Shown here one piece after another: positions 1 to 6,870 of a stretch of 10,865 bases of DNA. A program made the position numbers and the translations under genes. The stretch is taken from the NCBI GenBank assembly GCA_964450795.1, contig CAYVDI010000030.1, forward strand, positions 1 through 10,865, given 5' to 3'. Each line of letters begins with the position of its first letter. The first letter of the stretch is position 1. Source of the stretch: JAGOTT01 sp964450795. GTDB taxonomy: Bacteria; Patescibacteriota; Minisyncoccia; Moranbacterales; UBA1568. The notes below the pieces were generated by a model that saw nothing but the letters and a program-made list of their open reading frames with translations, had not been told where the DNA came from and ran no database searches.

Positions 1-5
1 AACCT

Positions 6-899
6 ATGGCGCAGCAGTTCGACCCGAATCAGATCGATCCCGAGAAGCTCAAGGAGGGTATCGAGAAGCTGAAGACCCCGATCGTTCTCATTGCGGCGCT
101 CTTCTTCCTCTCCGGACCGCTCTCGGCACTTATAAATATTTTCGATTTCGGTATGGATATCATCATTCTTGCAATCGTCGTTGTCGTGTTGCTCGCGTCG
201 ATCAAGCAGATCAATCAGTATGAGCGGGGCATCCGGTTCACCATCGGGAAGTTCACGGGAGTCATGGAGCCGGGCTGGCGGCTCGTCATCCCGATCTTCC
301 AGTCGTACCAGAAGGTCGACATGCGCGTGCGCGCGGTAGACGTGCCGGACCAGGAAGCCATCACCAAGGACAACATCTCCGTCACGGTGAACGCCGTCAT
401 CTATTACAGGATATCGCATGCCGAGAAGGCGATCCTCGAGGTGGAGAACGTGTACTATGCGGTCTCGCAGCTCGCGCAGACGACGATGCGCAACATCGTC
501 GGCGAGGTCGAGCTCGATGAACTTCTCTCCAACCGAGACGCGATCGCCGAACGGATCCGGGATATCGTGGACGCCGCTACCGACGTCTGGGGAGTCAAGG
601 TGAATTCCGTCGAGCTCAAGGATGTGACGCTTCCGGAGGAGATGAAACGTGTCATCGGCAAGCAGGCGGAGGCCGAGCGCGAGCGGCGCGCGGTCATCAT
701 CAAGGCCGAAGGCGAGGTCATCGCGGCGGAGAACATCTCGAAGGCGGCCGGCATTCTCGCGACTCATGACGGGTCGCTCCATCTCCGGACGCTCCACTCG
801 ATCAACGACATCTCCTCCGACCAGTCGAACACAGTCGTTTTCGCGGTGCCGCTCGAGGTGCTCCGCGCGTTCGAGCGTCTCGGAAAGAAGGATGCATGA
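6..899 (+). CDS. Slipin / stomatin-like SPFH (band 7) membrane protein
   Basis: This 297-residue protein looks like a bacterial slipin, a membrane-anchored SPFH scaffold that forms oligomers in the cytoplasmic membrane and is linked to membrane-protein quality control. Two hydrophobic segments (about residues 24-43 and 50-67) form a hairpin-like anchor. The SPFH domain follows (about 68-235), including the family-typical stretch around residues 115-136 (DQEAITKDN, then VTVNAVIYYRI). A charged Ala/Glu-rich coiled-coil segment (about 218-248, QAEAERERRAV) comes next, then a short C-terminal tail. The start ATG lies only five bases into the window, so its ribosome-binding site and any longer N-terminus cannot be judged. 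Slipins are often paired with an NfeD-type protein; here the downstream neighbour is a DNA glycosylase, joined by an ATGA overlap. The family call is secure; the specific role is unknown. Confidence 0.9.
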   Translation: MAQQFDPNQIDPEKLKEGIEKLKTPIVLIAALFFLSGPLSALINIFDFGMDIIILAIVVVVLLASIKQINQYERGIRFTIGKFTGVMEPGWRLVIPIFQSYQKVDMRVRAVDVPDQEAITKDNISVTVNAVIYYRISHAEKAILEVENVYYAVSQLAQTTMRNIVGEVELDELLSNRDAIAERIRDIVDAATDVWGVKVNSVELKDVTLPEEMKRVIGKQAEAERERRAVIIKAEGEVIAAENISKAAGILATHDGSLHLRTLHSINDISSDQSNTVVFAVPLEVLRAFERLGKKDA

Positions 900-1600
900 C
901 CGCGGCGGGAATCACAGAACAGCTGAAATCGCTCGGAAGTCCGGAGAAGGCGGAGGCGTGTCCCCGATTTTTCAAGTGCGGGGAGGGGGAGTATGGGGAG
1001 GGCGACCGGTTTCTCGGGGTCACGGTTCCGGAGCAGCGGGCGATCGCGAAGGCGAACCGCGACCTGCCGTTGCCGGAAGTCGGGAAGCTTCTCGGAAGCC
1101 CCTATCACGAAGTCCGGCTCACGGGAATTCTTATCCTTACGTACGCGTTCGTCCGGGCGGATGGAAGAAAACGGAAAGAGATTTTCTATTTCTCCCTTTC
1201 GCACCGCGAGGCGATGAACAATTGGGATCTGGTCGATACGGGCGCGCCGAGACTCATCGGTGCGTATCTTGCGGAGAGGAAATCTGGGAGAGGGTTATTG
1301 TATCGTCTCGCGAAATCTGAAAATCTCTGGGAGCGGCGCATTGCCATCGTCTCGACGCTTGCTTTCATAGTGAAAAACGATTTTGTCGATGCGCTTTCGA
1401 TCGCGGAGAAACTACTTGGTGACAAGCACGACCTCATCCACAAGGCGACCGGCTGGATGCTTCGCGAGGTCGGCAAGCGCGACGAAACCGCTCTGAAAGA
1501 ATTTCTTGACAGACATGCTGCTGTCATGCCACGGACGATGCTTCGGTATGCCATCGAACGGTTTGACCAGGAAGAACGGGCCAGATATCTCGGTGCATAG
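896..1600 (+). CDS. AlkD-type DNA alkylation repair protein (HEAT-repeat DNA glycosylase)
   Basis: The 234-residue product belongs to the DNA alkylation repair enzyme family (AlkD/AlkC HEAT-like). These glycosylases excise alkylated purines such as 3-methyl- and 7-methylguanine-type lesions without base flipping. Residues equivalent to those known from Bacillus cereus AlkD are present at almost the same numbering: Trp110 and Asp114 in NNWDLVD (a W-x3-D spacing), Arg148 in LWERRIAIVS, and Trp187 in GWMLREVGKRD. The length also matches the family. The start ATG overlaps the slipin stop (ATGA, 896-899) and is preceded by a purine-rich AGAAGG. The gene is therefore the second of a two-gene operon ending at the terminator at 1627-1654. 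An active enzyme is expected; whether it shares a pathway with the slipin is not evident. Confidence 0.9.
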   Translation: MTAAGITEQLKSLGSPEKAEACPRFFKCGEGEYGEGDRFLGVTVPEQRAIAKANRDLPLPEVGKLLGSPYHEVRLTGILILTYAFVRADGRKRKEIFYFSLSHREAMNNWDLVDTGAPRLIGAYLAERKSGRGLLYRLAKSENLWERRIAIVSTLAFIVKNDFVDALSIAEKLLGDKHDLIHKATGWMLREVGKRDETALKEFLDRHAAVMPRTMLRYAIERFDQEERARYLGA

Positions 1601-1626
1601 GTGGATAACTCGAAATTTCTTTTTTG

Positions 1627-1654
1627 AAAATGGCTTTTTGAAGCCTTTTTAATT
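1627..1654 (+). terminator. Rho-independent terminator of the slipin-alkD operon
   Basis: A GGCTT/AAGCC stem (1632-1636 with 1641-1645) closes on a TTTG loop. It extends past one T-T mismatch by an AAAA/TTTT pairing and runs into a T-rich stretch. It lies 27 bases after the alkD stop and just upstream of the mraZ promoter, so it insulates the two operons. The stem is short, hence moderate confidence. Confidence 0.65.
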
Positions 1655-1659
1655 TTGTG

Positions 1660-1689
1660 TTGACAGCGTTTGTGTAAGTGGCGTAAAAT
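1660..1689 (+). promoter_or_regulatory. Sigma70-type promoter of the mraZ division/cell-wall cluster
   Basis: A perfect TTGACA -35 box (1660-1665) is followed by an 18-base spacer and TAAAAT (1684-1689) as the -10 box. A T/A-rich stretch upstream could act as an UP element. Initiation would fall near 1696, giving a leader of about 34 bases before the mraZ ATG at 1730. Part of the spacer is a copy of the AAGTGG repeat proposed as the MraZ operator. Confidence 0.75.
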
Positions 1690-1724
1690 GTAGGGGAAGA
1701 ACTAAGAAGTGGGGAGAAGTGGTG
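1676..1724 (+). promoter_or_regulatory. Putative MraZ operator (AAGTGG direct repeats)
   Basis: Three copies of AAGTGG are visible: 1676-1681 (inside the promoter spacer), 1707-1712 and 1717-1722. The last two are exactly 10 bases apart within near-identical decamers (AGAAGTGGGG and AGAAGTGGTG); the first is 31 bases further upstream, about three helical turns. MraZ proteins are known to bind short G-rich direct repeats in front of their own gene, and the Mycoplasma form (AAAGTG-type boxes with a 10-base period) resembles this arrangement. Autoregulation of the cluster is inferred from sequence and position. The last two copies also overlap the mraZ ribosome-binding region. Confidence 0.6.
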
Positions 1725-1729
1725 AAACT

Positions 1730-2164
1730 ATGTTCATCGGCGAGTACTCACACTCCATCGATCCGAAACGGCGCGTCGCGATGCCGTCGCGATTCCGCTC
1801 GGAGCTCGGCTCGCGCGTCGTCGTGACGCGAGGGCTCGACTCATCTCTTTTCGTCTATCCGATGAAGGTGTGGGAGGAGCTTGCGGAAAAGCTCGGCAGT
1901 CTTCCGATCGGGGAGGCGGCGACCCGGAGCTTTACGCGGTTGCAACTCGCGGGCGCGACGGATGTCGAACTCGACAGTCAGGGACGCATCCTGATACCGG
2001 ATTATCTCAAGGATTCCGCCGGACTTCGGAAGAACGTCGTCGTCGTCGGACTCTACAACCGGCTCGAGATCTGGGACGAGACGAGATGGAAGGCGTACAA
2101 GGCCGGTGCCGAGAAGAATTCCGGGAAGATCGCCGAGGAACTCGGGAAACTCGGAGTGTATTGA
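1730..2164 (+). CDS. mraZ: MraZ transcriptional regulator of the dcw cluster
   Basis: The 144-residue product is MraZ, a nucleoid-associated AbrB-like DNA-binding protein that forms ring-shaped oligomers and regulates the division and cell-wall cluster from its promoter. Both copies of the DxxxR signature are present: DPKRR (residues 11-15) and DSQGR (82-86). The usual N-terminus MFIGEYSHSID is intact. The ATG at 1730 was chosen because it gives this canonical N-terminus; a GTG at 1709 would add seven unconserved residues encoded by the repeat region. The gene is first in the cluster, behind a TTGACA/TAAAAT promoter with AAGTGG repeats that it probably binds. The 71 bases to rsmH hold an AT-rich stretch with a possible weak 7-bp stem (2186-2192 with 2213-2219) and no convincing gene. 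Confidence 0.95.
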   Translation: MFIGEYSHSIDPKRRVAMPSRFRSELGSRVVVTRGLDSSLFVYPMKVWEELAEKLGSLPIGEAATRSFTRLQLAGATDVELDSQGRILIPDYLKDSAGLRKNVVVVGLYNRLEIWDETRWKAYKAGAEKNSGKIAEELGKLGVY

Positions 2165-2235
2165 AAACGACAATACAGAATTCAAAAATGAAAAAGGGCG
2201 GCTCCGACGGTATTCATTTCTGACTTTTGGATTGT

Positions 2236-3204
2236 ATGGCGACGAGACATGTTCCGGTGCTTCTGGATGAGACGGTGGCGGCGTTGAACCTTCACAAGGG
2301 CGATACGGTGGTGGATGCGACGCTCGGCGGCGGGGGGCACACACGAGCTCTGCTCGAGCACGTGCTCCCTGGTGGGAGGGTGATCGCATTCGACACCGAT
2401 CGGTTCGCCGTGGAGCGGTTCCTCAAAGACGCGGAGGCGGATCCTTTCCTGCGGGAAGCCGTTGGACAGGGTTCGCTCTCCGTGGTCCGGAGGAATTTTT
2501 CCGAAATCGGCGCGGTACTTGCGGAACTCGGCGTTCCGAAAGTCGACGCGGTACTTGCGGACTTCGGGTTCTCATCGGACCAGGTGGATGATCCGGATCG
2601 TGGGTTCTCGTTCCTTTCGGACGGACCGCTCGATATGCGGCTTGATCCCGACGGAGAGGTGCCTGCGGTCGATGTCGTGAACGGGTATTCGGAAGAGCGG
2701 CTCGCAGGGATCATTCGGGAGTACGGTGACGATCCGAAGGCGCGGAAAATCGCTTCCGCGATCGCAATGAGGCGGAAGGTGCGACCGTTTGAGATGACGA
2801 CGGATCTCGCGGAGTGTATCGCAGGATGCTTCTCCGAATTCGAGCGACGGAAGATGCGTATCCATCCTGCGACGAAGACGTTTCAGGCGATTCGGATGGA
2901 GGTGAACGGAGAACTTCCCGTGATCGGGATATTTCTCCGGGAAGCGGTGCGATCGTTGGTGTCCGGAGGAAGGATAGCGGTTATCACGTTCCATTCCGGT
3001 GAAGATTCGCTCGCGAAGGGAACATTTTCGGGAATGGCGAAAGGATGTGTCTGCCCGCCGGAATTTCCGGAATGTAGGTGTGGACGAAAACCGGAAATCA
3101 GACTTCTGTCGCCGCGGTTCATCCGCCCGAGTGAGGCTGAAGTGACGGCAAATCCGCGTGCTCGGAGCGCAAAGCTCCGGACTGCCGAGAAACTTGCGGA
3201 ATAG
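2236..3204 (+). CDS. rsmH: 16S rRNA (cytosine-1402-N4)-methyltransferase RsmH
   Basis: RsmH (formerly MraW) uses S-adenosylmethionine to methylate N4 of C1402 of 16S rRNA in the ribosomal P site. The 322-residue product shows the SAM-binding loop VVDATLGGGGHT (25-36), FDTD (52-55), the motif ADFGFSSDQVDD (108-119) followed by RGFSF and GPLDMRLD, HPATKTFQAIRMEVNGEL (210-227), a Cys-rich CVCPPEFPECRC (271-282), and the C-terminal NPRARSAKLR (306-315). The ATG at 2236 begins MATRHVPVLLDE, the usual family N-terminus; a TTG nine bases upstream is less likely. Only a weak GGA serves as SD. The usual HSLEDRIVK segment reads HSGEDSLAK (253-261), a cluster of substitutions in an otherwise canonical enzyme. 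Confidence 0.95.
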   Translation: MATRHVPVLLDETVAALNLHKGDTVVDATLGGGGHTRALLEHVLPGGRVIAFDTDRFAVERFLKDAEADPFLREAVGQGSLSVVRRNFSEIGAVLAELGVPKVDAVLADFGFSSDQVDDPDRGFSFLSDGPLDMRLDPDGEVPAVDVVNGYSEERLAGIIREYGDDPKARKIASAIAMRRKVRPFEMTTDLAECIAGCFSEFERRKMRIHPATKTFQAIRMEVNGELPVIGIFLREAVRSLVSGGRIAVITFHSGEDSLAKGTFSGMAKGCVCPPEFPECRCGRKPEIRLLSPRFIRPSEAEVTANPRARSAKLRTAEKLAE

Positions 3205-3214
3205 AGGCGGACGA

Positions 3215-3257
3215 TCTTGATGAGCGGATTCGAAATTCTCGAGGACGCTCATCAGGA
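3215..3257 (+). other. Strong intergenic hairpin between rsmH and ftsL
   Basis: TGATGAGCG (3218-3226) pairs perfectly with CGCTCATCA (3246-3254). Three further pairs at the base (one T-G wobble) bring the stem to 12 pairs. The 19-base loop can form a small inner helix (TCGA 3230-3233 with 3239-3242). No T-tract follows on either strand, so it is not a classical terminator. It might be an mRNA processing, stability or translation-control element inside the cluster transcript. Its 5' arm covers the ATG of the possible small ORF at 3220. Confidence 0.6.
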
Positions 3258-3303
3258 ATCGGAGAAAAAAATAAACAGACAATCAGGGGGAGAAAGCGTA
3301 TGA
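3220..3303 (+). CDS. Possible 27-aa small ORF coupled to ftsL
   Basis: An ATG at 3220 opens a 27-residue charged frame (starting MSGFEILEDAHQESEKK). Its TGA overlaps the ftsL ATG as ATGA, the same coupling used elsewhere in this window. An AGGCGGA (3205-3211) lies eight bases upstream as a plausible SD, and the first codons (GGA, TTC, CTC, GAG, TCG) resemble local usage. Against it, the start codon is buried in the hairpin at 3215-3257, ftsL has its own strong SD, and no family is recognised. It could be a leader peptide that couples ftsL translation, or chance. Confidence 0.3.
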   Translation: MSGFEILEDAHQESEKKINRQSGGESV

Positions 3304-3641
3304 CGAGAGACTATCGTCTTTTTGGGCGGCAGAATGTCTGTCGGAAGAGCATATCTTTCTCCGGGGCAGTCAGTCCGGCGGTGCTGTTCGCGCTGTTCGT
3401 TTTCTTTCTGTCCGGAGTCACCTATCTTCATGCGTTGAACCGCGGTGCGGTCCAGGGATACGAAACGCGTTCTCTCGAGAAGGAAATCGCTGAACTGAAG
3501 AAGGAGAACGGCAGACTCAAGATTTCCGAGGCGGAAGCCCTGTCCCTCTCCCGTATCGAGGAGTCCGTAAAGGGGCGTGGTATGAGTCAGGTCGAATCGG
3601 TTCGTATGATCGAGGGTCGAGGATCGCTCGCCTTCCGTTGA
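3300..3641 (+). CDS. ftsL: FtsL-like septum/divisome membrane protein
   Basis: This 113-residue protein has the FtsL/DivIC layout: a short basic cytoplasmic N-terminus, one transmembrane helix (about residues 24-44, AVSPAVLFALFVFFLSGVTY), then an extracytoplasmic coiled coil (about 52-82, SLEKEIAELKKENGRLK). The tail resembles the end of FtsL (IEESVKGRGM then VESVRMIE). FtsL bridges FtsB/FtsQ and the septal synthase FtsW-FtsI and helps activate it. Sequence conservation in this family is weak, so the name rests on topology plus the position between rsmH and a class B PBP gene. The ATG at 3300 is preceded by a strong GGGGGAG SD (3286-3292, seven bases upstream). No FtsB or FtsQ gene is adjacent. 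Confidence 0.8.
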   Translation: MTRDYRLFGRQNVCRKSISFSGAVSPAVLFALFVFFLSGVTYLHALNRGAVQGYETRSLEKEIAELKKENGRLKISEAEALSLSRIEESVKGRGMSQVESVRMIEGRGSLAFR

Positions 3642-3656
3642 TTTCTTGCCGCTGCT

Positions 3657-5525
3657 GTGACGCGTATGATGATACGAAATATGAAGAAAACTCCTTCCCG
3701 TGAGAGAAGGATAGAACCGGAATCGCCTGGAGCGGGGAGAGTCGGTGCTCTCCTCGTTTTTATTCTTGTCGCCGGGGCCGTCGTCATCACGAGGTTGTAT
3801 CTGCTTCAGGTCGTCGACCATGAAAAGTGGAATAAGATAGCGGAGAATCAGCATTCTCTCTCGGCTGATCTTTTCCCTGACCGCGGGGAAATCTTCTTTC
3901 GTGAGGGGGATGGCGTGTATCCGGCGGCCGTGAATCGGGAATATCCGCTCCTGTATGCCGTTCCGAGAGAGGTGGACGATATAGCTCGTACCGCGGAGGC
4001 GCTCGCTTCCGTCACGGGTGTCGCGGCGGATGAGATCCGCTCCAAGCTTTCGGACAGAAACGACCCTTTCGAGCCCATCAAGAAACGCCTTTCCGACGAT
4101 GAAGCACAGCATATCCGTGATCTTGCCATTCCGGGAGTCCATCTTCTGAATGAAAAGCACCGCTTCTATCCCGGGGGCGCGCTTGCCGCGCAGGTTGTCG
4201 GATTCGTGAGTGCGAAGGACGATGGGAGCGAATCCGGGCGATACGGGCTTGAAGCGTCGGAAGACGAACTCCTTCGCGGAAAGCCGGGTCGCGTCGAACA
4301 GACCAGGGATGCGGCGGGGCGGTGGATATCGACATCCGATCGCGAAGTGCTTCTTTCGGAACAGGGTCCGGATATCGTTCTTTCGATCGATCATGTCATC
4401 CAGCATGAGGTCGAAACGATCCTGCAGGAGGCGATGGAGAAACACGGCGCCGACGGAGGGACGGTCATCGTCATGGATTCGAAGACCGGAAAGATCCTTG
4501 CCATGGCTTCAAATCCGGGATTCGATCCGAACGAGTACGCGAAAACGGAGGATTATTCCCATTTTCTCAATCCGGCAGTGAGCCAGACATACGAACCCGG
4601 TTCGATCGTGAAGCCGATCACGATGGCGATCGGAATCGAGGAAGGGAAAGTTTCTCCCGACACGGTGTTCACCGACCCCTGTTCGATATCCGAGGGCGGA
4701 TATGTCATCAAGAACGCGGAGGAAAAATGCTACGGTCGGTCGACGATGACGAGGGTACTCGAGCAGTCGATAAATACGGGAGTCATCTTTGTCGAAAAGC
4801 TCATCGGGAATGCGCGGTTCGCGGAGTATTTCGACCGGTTCGGGTTCGGCAGGAAGACCGGAGTGGAACTTCCGGCGGAACTCGGCGCCAACACGAAGAA
4901 TCTCGAGGACGCGCGAAGAAACATACAGTTTTTTACGGCTTCTTTCGGTCAGGGTGTCACCATGACGCCGCTCCAGATGATTTCCGCATATCAGGCGCTT
5001 GCGAACAAGGGGATGCTCATGAGGCCGAGCGTCGTCGAAAAGTATGTCTATGACGACCATGATGAGGTGGTTCCGCCATCGGAAGTCCGGCAAGTCGTTT
5101 CGGAGGAGACGGCGAACCTTATGGGTGATATGCTTGAGAACGTTGTGAAGAACGGACATGGGAAACAGGCTGCCGTTCCCGGCTATCGGGTCGGTGGGAA
5201 AACGGGTACCGCACAGGTGGCGAAAAAAGGGGAAAAAGGCTATGATGACGGTCTCACGATAGGATCGTTTGTCGGATATGCCCCGATCGGGGATCCGAAG
5301 TTTGTCGTCCTTTCGAAGATAGACAACCCGAAGGATGTTATTTGGGCCGAGTCGTCCGCCGCGCCGGTATTTGGCGAGGTGATGAAATTCCTTCTCACCT
5401 ATGCGAAAATAGAGCCTACGGAGGAGATAAGGAATCACGAAATCGCGGCTATGCCCACATCCGAAGCGGTGCCTGAAGCGTCGAAGCCGTCGGAGAAGAA
5501 GGCTCGTGATACGAAGAAACATTAG
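3657..5525 (+). CDS. ftsI: Class B penicillin-binding protein (septal transpeptidase, FtsI/PBP3 type)
   Basis: This 622-residue D,D-transpeptidase crosslinks peptidoglycan, probably at the septum given its position after ftsL. A basic N-terminus precedes one transmembrane anchor (about residues 28-50). The PBP dimer domain follows (DRGEIFFREG near 75-84; GRYGLEASEDELLRGKPG at 194-211), then the transpeptidase domain with all three active-site motifs: SIVK (Ser316, Lys319), SIN (371-373) and KTGT (515-518). A charged Lys/Glu-rich tail ends the protein; there are no PASTA domains. The only two cysteines (342 and 358) both lie outside the membrane in the transpeptidase domain. The start is uncertain: the GTG at 3657 and in-frame ATGs at 3666, 3669 and 3681 all lack a clear SD. 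A PBP2 (elongation) role cannot be excluded from sequence alone. Confidence 0.92.
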   Translation: MTRMMIRNMKKTPSRERRIEPESPGAGRVGALLVFILVAGAVVITRLYLLQVVDHEKWNKIAENQHSLSADLFPDRGEIFFREGDGVYPAAVNREYPLLYAVPREVDDIARTAEALASVTGVAADEIRSKLSDRNDPFEPIKKRLSDDEAQHIRDLAIPGVHLLNEKHRFYPGGALAAQVVGFVSAKDDGSESGRYGLEASEDELLRGKPGRVEQTRDAAGRWISTSDREVLLSEQGPDIVLSIDHVIQHEVETILQEAMEKHGADGGTVIVMDSKTGKILAMASNPGFDPNEYAKTEDYSHFLNPAVSQTYEPGSIVKPITMAIGIEEGKVSPDTVFTDPCSISEGGYVIKNAEEKCYGRSTMTRVLEQSINTGVIFVEKLIGNARFAEYFDRFGFGRKTGVELPAELGANTKNLEDARRNIQFFTASFGQGVTMTPLQMISAYQALANKGMLMRPSVVEKYVYDDHDEVVPPSEVRQVVSEETANLMGDMLENVVKNGHGKQAAVPGYRVGGKTGTAQVAKKGEKGYDDGLTIGSFVGYAPIGDPKFVVLSKIDNPKDVIWAESSAAPVFGEVMKFLLTYAKIEPTEEIRNHEIAAMPTSEAVPEASKPSEKKARDTKKH

Positions 5526-5534
5526 GATTGCTTT

Positions 5535-6863
5535 ATGGCAAGACAGAATGGAAAACGAATGCGGCGAAGAGTGCTCGAGCAGCTGCTCCGGTTCATGGCC
5601 GGTGCGGTGCTGTCGAAGTACAAGCCGCTTATCGTCGGCGTGACCGGCAGTGTCGGGAAGAGCTCCGCGAAAGAGGCGGTGGCGCTCGTGCTCGGATTCG
5701 GAATGAGCGTTCGGAAAAGCGAGGGGAATTTCAATAACGAGATCGGAGCGCCCCTGACCGTCCTCGGAGCGGATAGCGGAGGAAGTTCGATCCTCCGATG
5801 GTTTTTGGTCGGATTCCGGTTTCTTCGACTCATGCTCTTCCCCGTGAAATACCCGGAAGCACTGGTGCTCGAAATGGGGGTTGACCGTCCGGGTGACATG
5901 TCCTATCTTCTCAGCTTCGTGCCGGTGAAGATAGGTGTGGTGACGCGGATCGCGGAGAGCCATATCGCCTATTTCGGGAGTATCGGAAACATCGCCAAAG
6001 AGAAAGGGAGAATGATCGCGAGTCTTCCGGAGGATGGGTTCGCCGTCTTGAACGCGGATGATCCGTTGGTATTTCGGATGGCGGAGAAAACGAAGGGAGT
6101 CGTGCTCTCGTACGGATTCGACGCTCATGCGTCCGTCCGCGCCGATAACGTGTCCTTCCAGGAAACCCAGGACGGGGTCGGGTTCAGTTTCAAGCTGAAT
6201 TATGACGGGAAGACGATTCCGGTGCGGCTTCCGAAAGTGGTGGCCAGGCATCATATCTCCGATGCGCTCTCCGGTGCGGCGGTCGGCATAGCGCTTGGTA
6301 TGAATCTGGTCGAAATCGCCCGTTCCCTCGAGGAATTTTCTCCGCTCCCCGGGCGACTCTGTTTTCTCCGAGGGAGAAATGGTGTCGGCATTCTTGATGA
6401 CACGTACAACGCATCACCAGCGTCGGTCCGGGCCGGACTTCTGACGCTTGGGGAAATCCCGGCGAGACGTCGCGTCGTCATCTTCGGAGACATGTTGGAA
6501 CTCGGTGCGATATCCGAGGAGGAGCACAGGAAACTTGCGGCCGATGTGATCGGTTCACGGGCGGAAATCGTGTTTTTGGTGGGGAAGCGCATGCATCTTC
6601 TCGGCGAAGAGCTTCTTTCGCGGGGTATGCCGCGAGGGAACGTCATGTTCATTCCGGATCCCGATTCGGCGACGCTCCCGCTTCGGGATATCCTCAGGGA
6701 CGGTGATCTCGTCCTCATAAAGGGGTCGCGTGGGATGCGGATGGAGAAGGTGACGGAGGCGATTCTTGCCGACCCTTCCGATGCGAGAAAATATCTCTGT
6801 TGCCAGTCTCCGGAGTGGCGTGCCAGGCCATTCCAGTCGCCGGCGGAGTGGGAGAATATGTAA
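5535..6863 (+). CDS. murF: MurF-type Mur ligase (UDP-MurNAc-tripeptide--D-Ala-D-Ala ligase), lacking the usual N-terminal domain
   Basis: MurF adds D-Ala-D-Ala to UDP-MurNAc-tripeptide in the cytoplasm, using ATP. The 442-residue product has the Mur ligase P-loop GVTGSVGKSS (35-44), the MurF-typical NFNNEIGAPLT (65-75), LEMGVDRPGDM (112-122), NADDP (173-177), and, in the C-terminal domain, DDTYNASPASV (288-298), FGDMLELG (317-324) and KGSRGMRME (396-404). The P-loop begins at residue 35, whereas well-studied MurF proteins have roughly 80-100 residues before it that form the UDP-MurNAc-binding domain. That domain is replaced by a short basic helix. A hydrophobic/basic insert (about 86-105, ILRWFLVGFRFLRLMLFPVK) may sit at the membrane. 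An AGGA SD overlaps the ftsI stop, seven bases before the ATG. Membership in the Mur ligase family is certain; the exact substrate is inferred from MurF-like motifs and context. Confidence 0.88.
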   Translation: MARQNGKRMRRRVLEQLLRFMAGAVLSKYKPLIVGVTGSVGKSSAKEAVALVLGFGMSVRKSEGNFNNEIGAPLTVLGADSGGSSILRWFLVGFRFLRLMLFPVKYPEALVLEMGVDRPGDMSYLLSFVPVKIGVVTRIAESHIAYFGSIGNIAKEKGRMIASLPEDGFAVLNADDPLVFRMAEKTKGVVLSYGFDAHASVRADNVSFQETQDGVGFSFKLNYDGKTIPVRLPKVVARHHISDALSGAAVGIALGMNLVEIARSLEEFSPLPGRLCFLRGRNGVGILDDTYNASPASVRAGLLTLGEIPARRRVVIFGDMLELGAISEEEHRKLAADVIGSRAEIVFLVGKRMHLLGEELLSRGMPRGNVMFIPDPDSATLPLRDILRDGDLVLIKGSRGMRMEKVTEAILADPSDARKYLCCQSPEWRARPFQSPAEWENM

Positions 6864-6870
6864 ACTTTTT

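Noticed and set aside
649..1320. Plus-strand 223-codon frame overlapping the slipin and alkD genes
   Set aside because: It is Ser/Arg-rich and out of frame with two genes carrying clear family motifs, so it is a frame shadow.
2188..2223. Eleven-codon ORF (MKKGGSDGIHF) between mraZ and rsmH
   Set aside because: It has no SD, is very short and shows no coupling to rsmH, so chance is the simpler explanation. The weak AAATGAA/TTCATTT stem in the same gap is also unsupported.
4509..6254. Long minus-strand open frame (581 codons) opposite ftsI and murF
   Set aside because: It runs antisense to two genes with complete active-site motifs, has no recognisable domain and is rich in Arg/His, as expected when biased codon use leaves the opposite strand open. 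The long antisense frames at 3252-4445 and 8973-10193 are rejected for the same reason.
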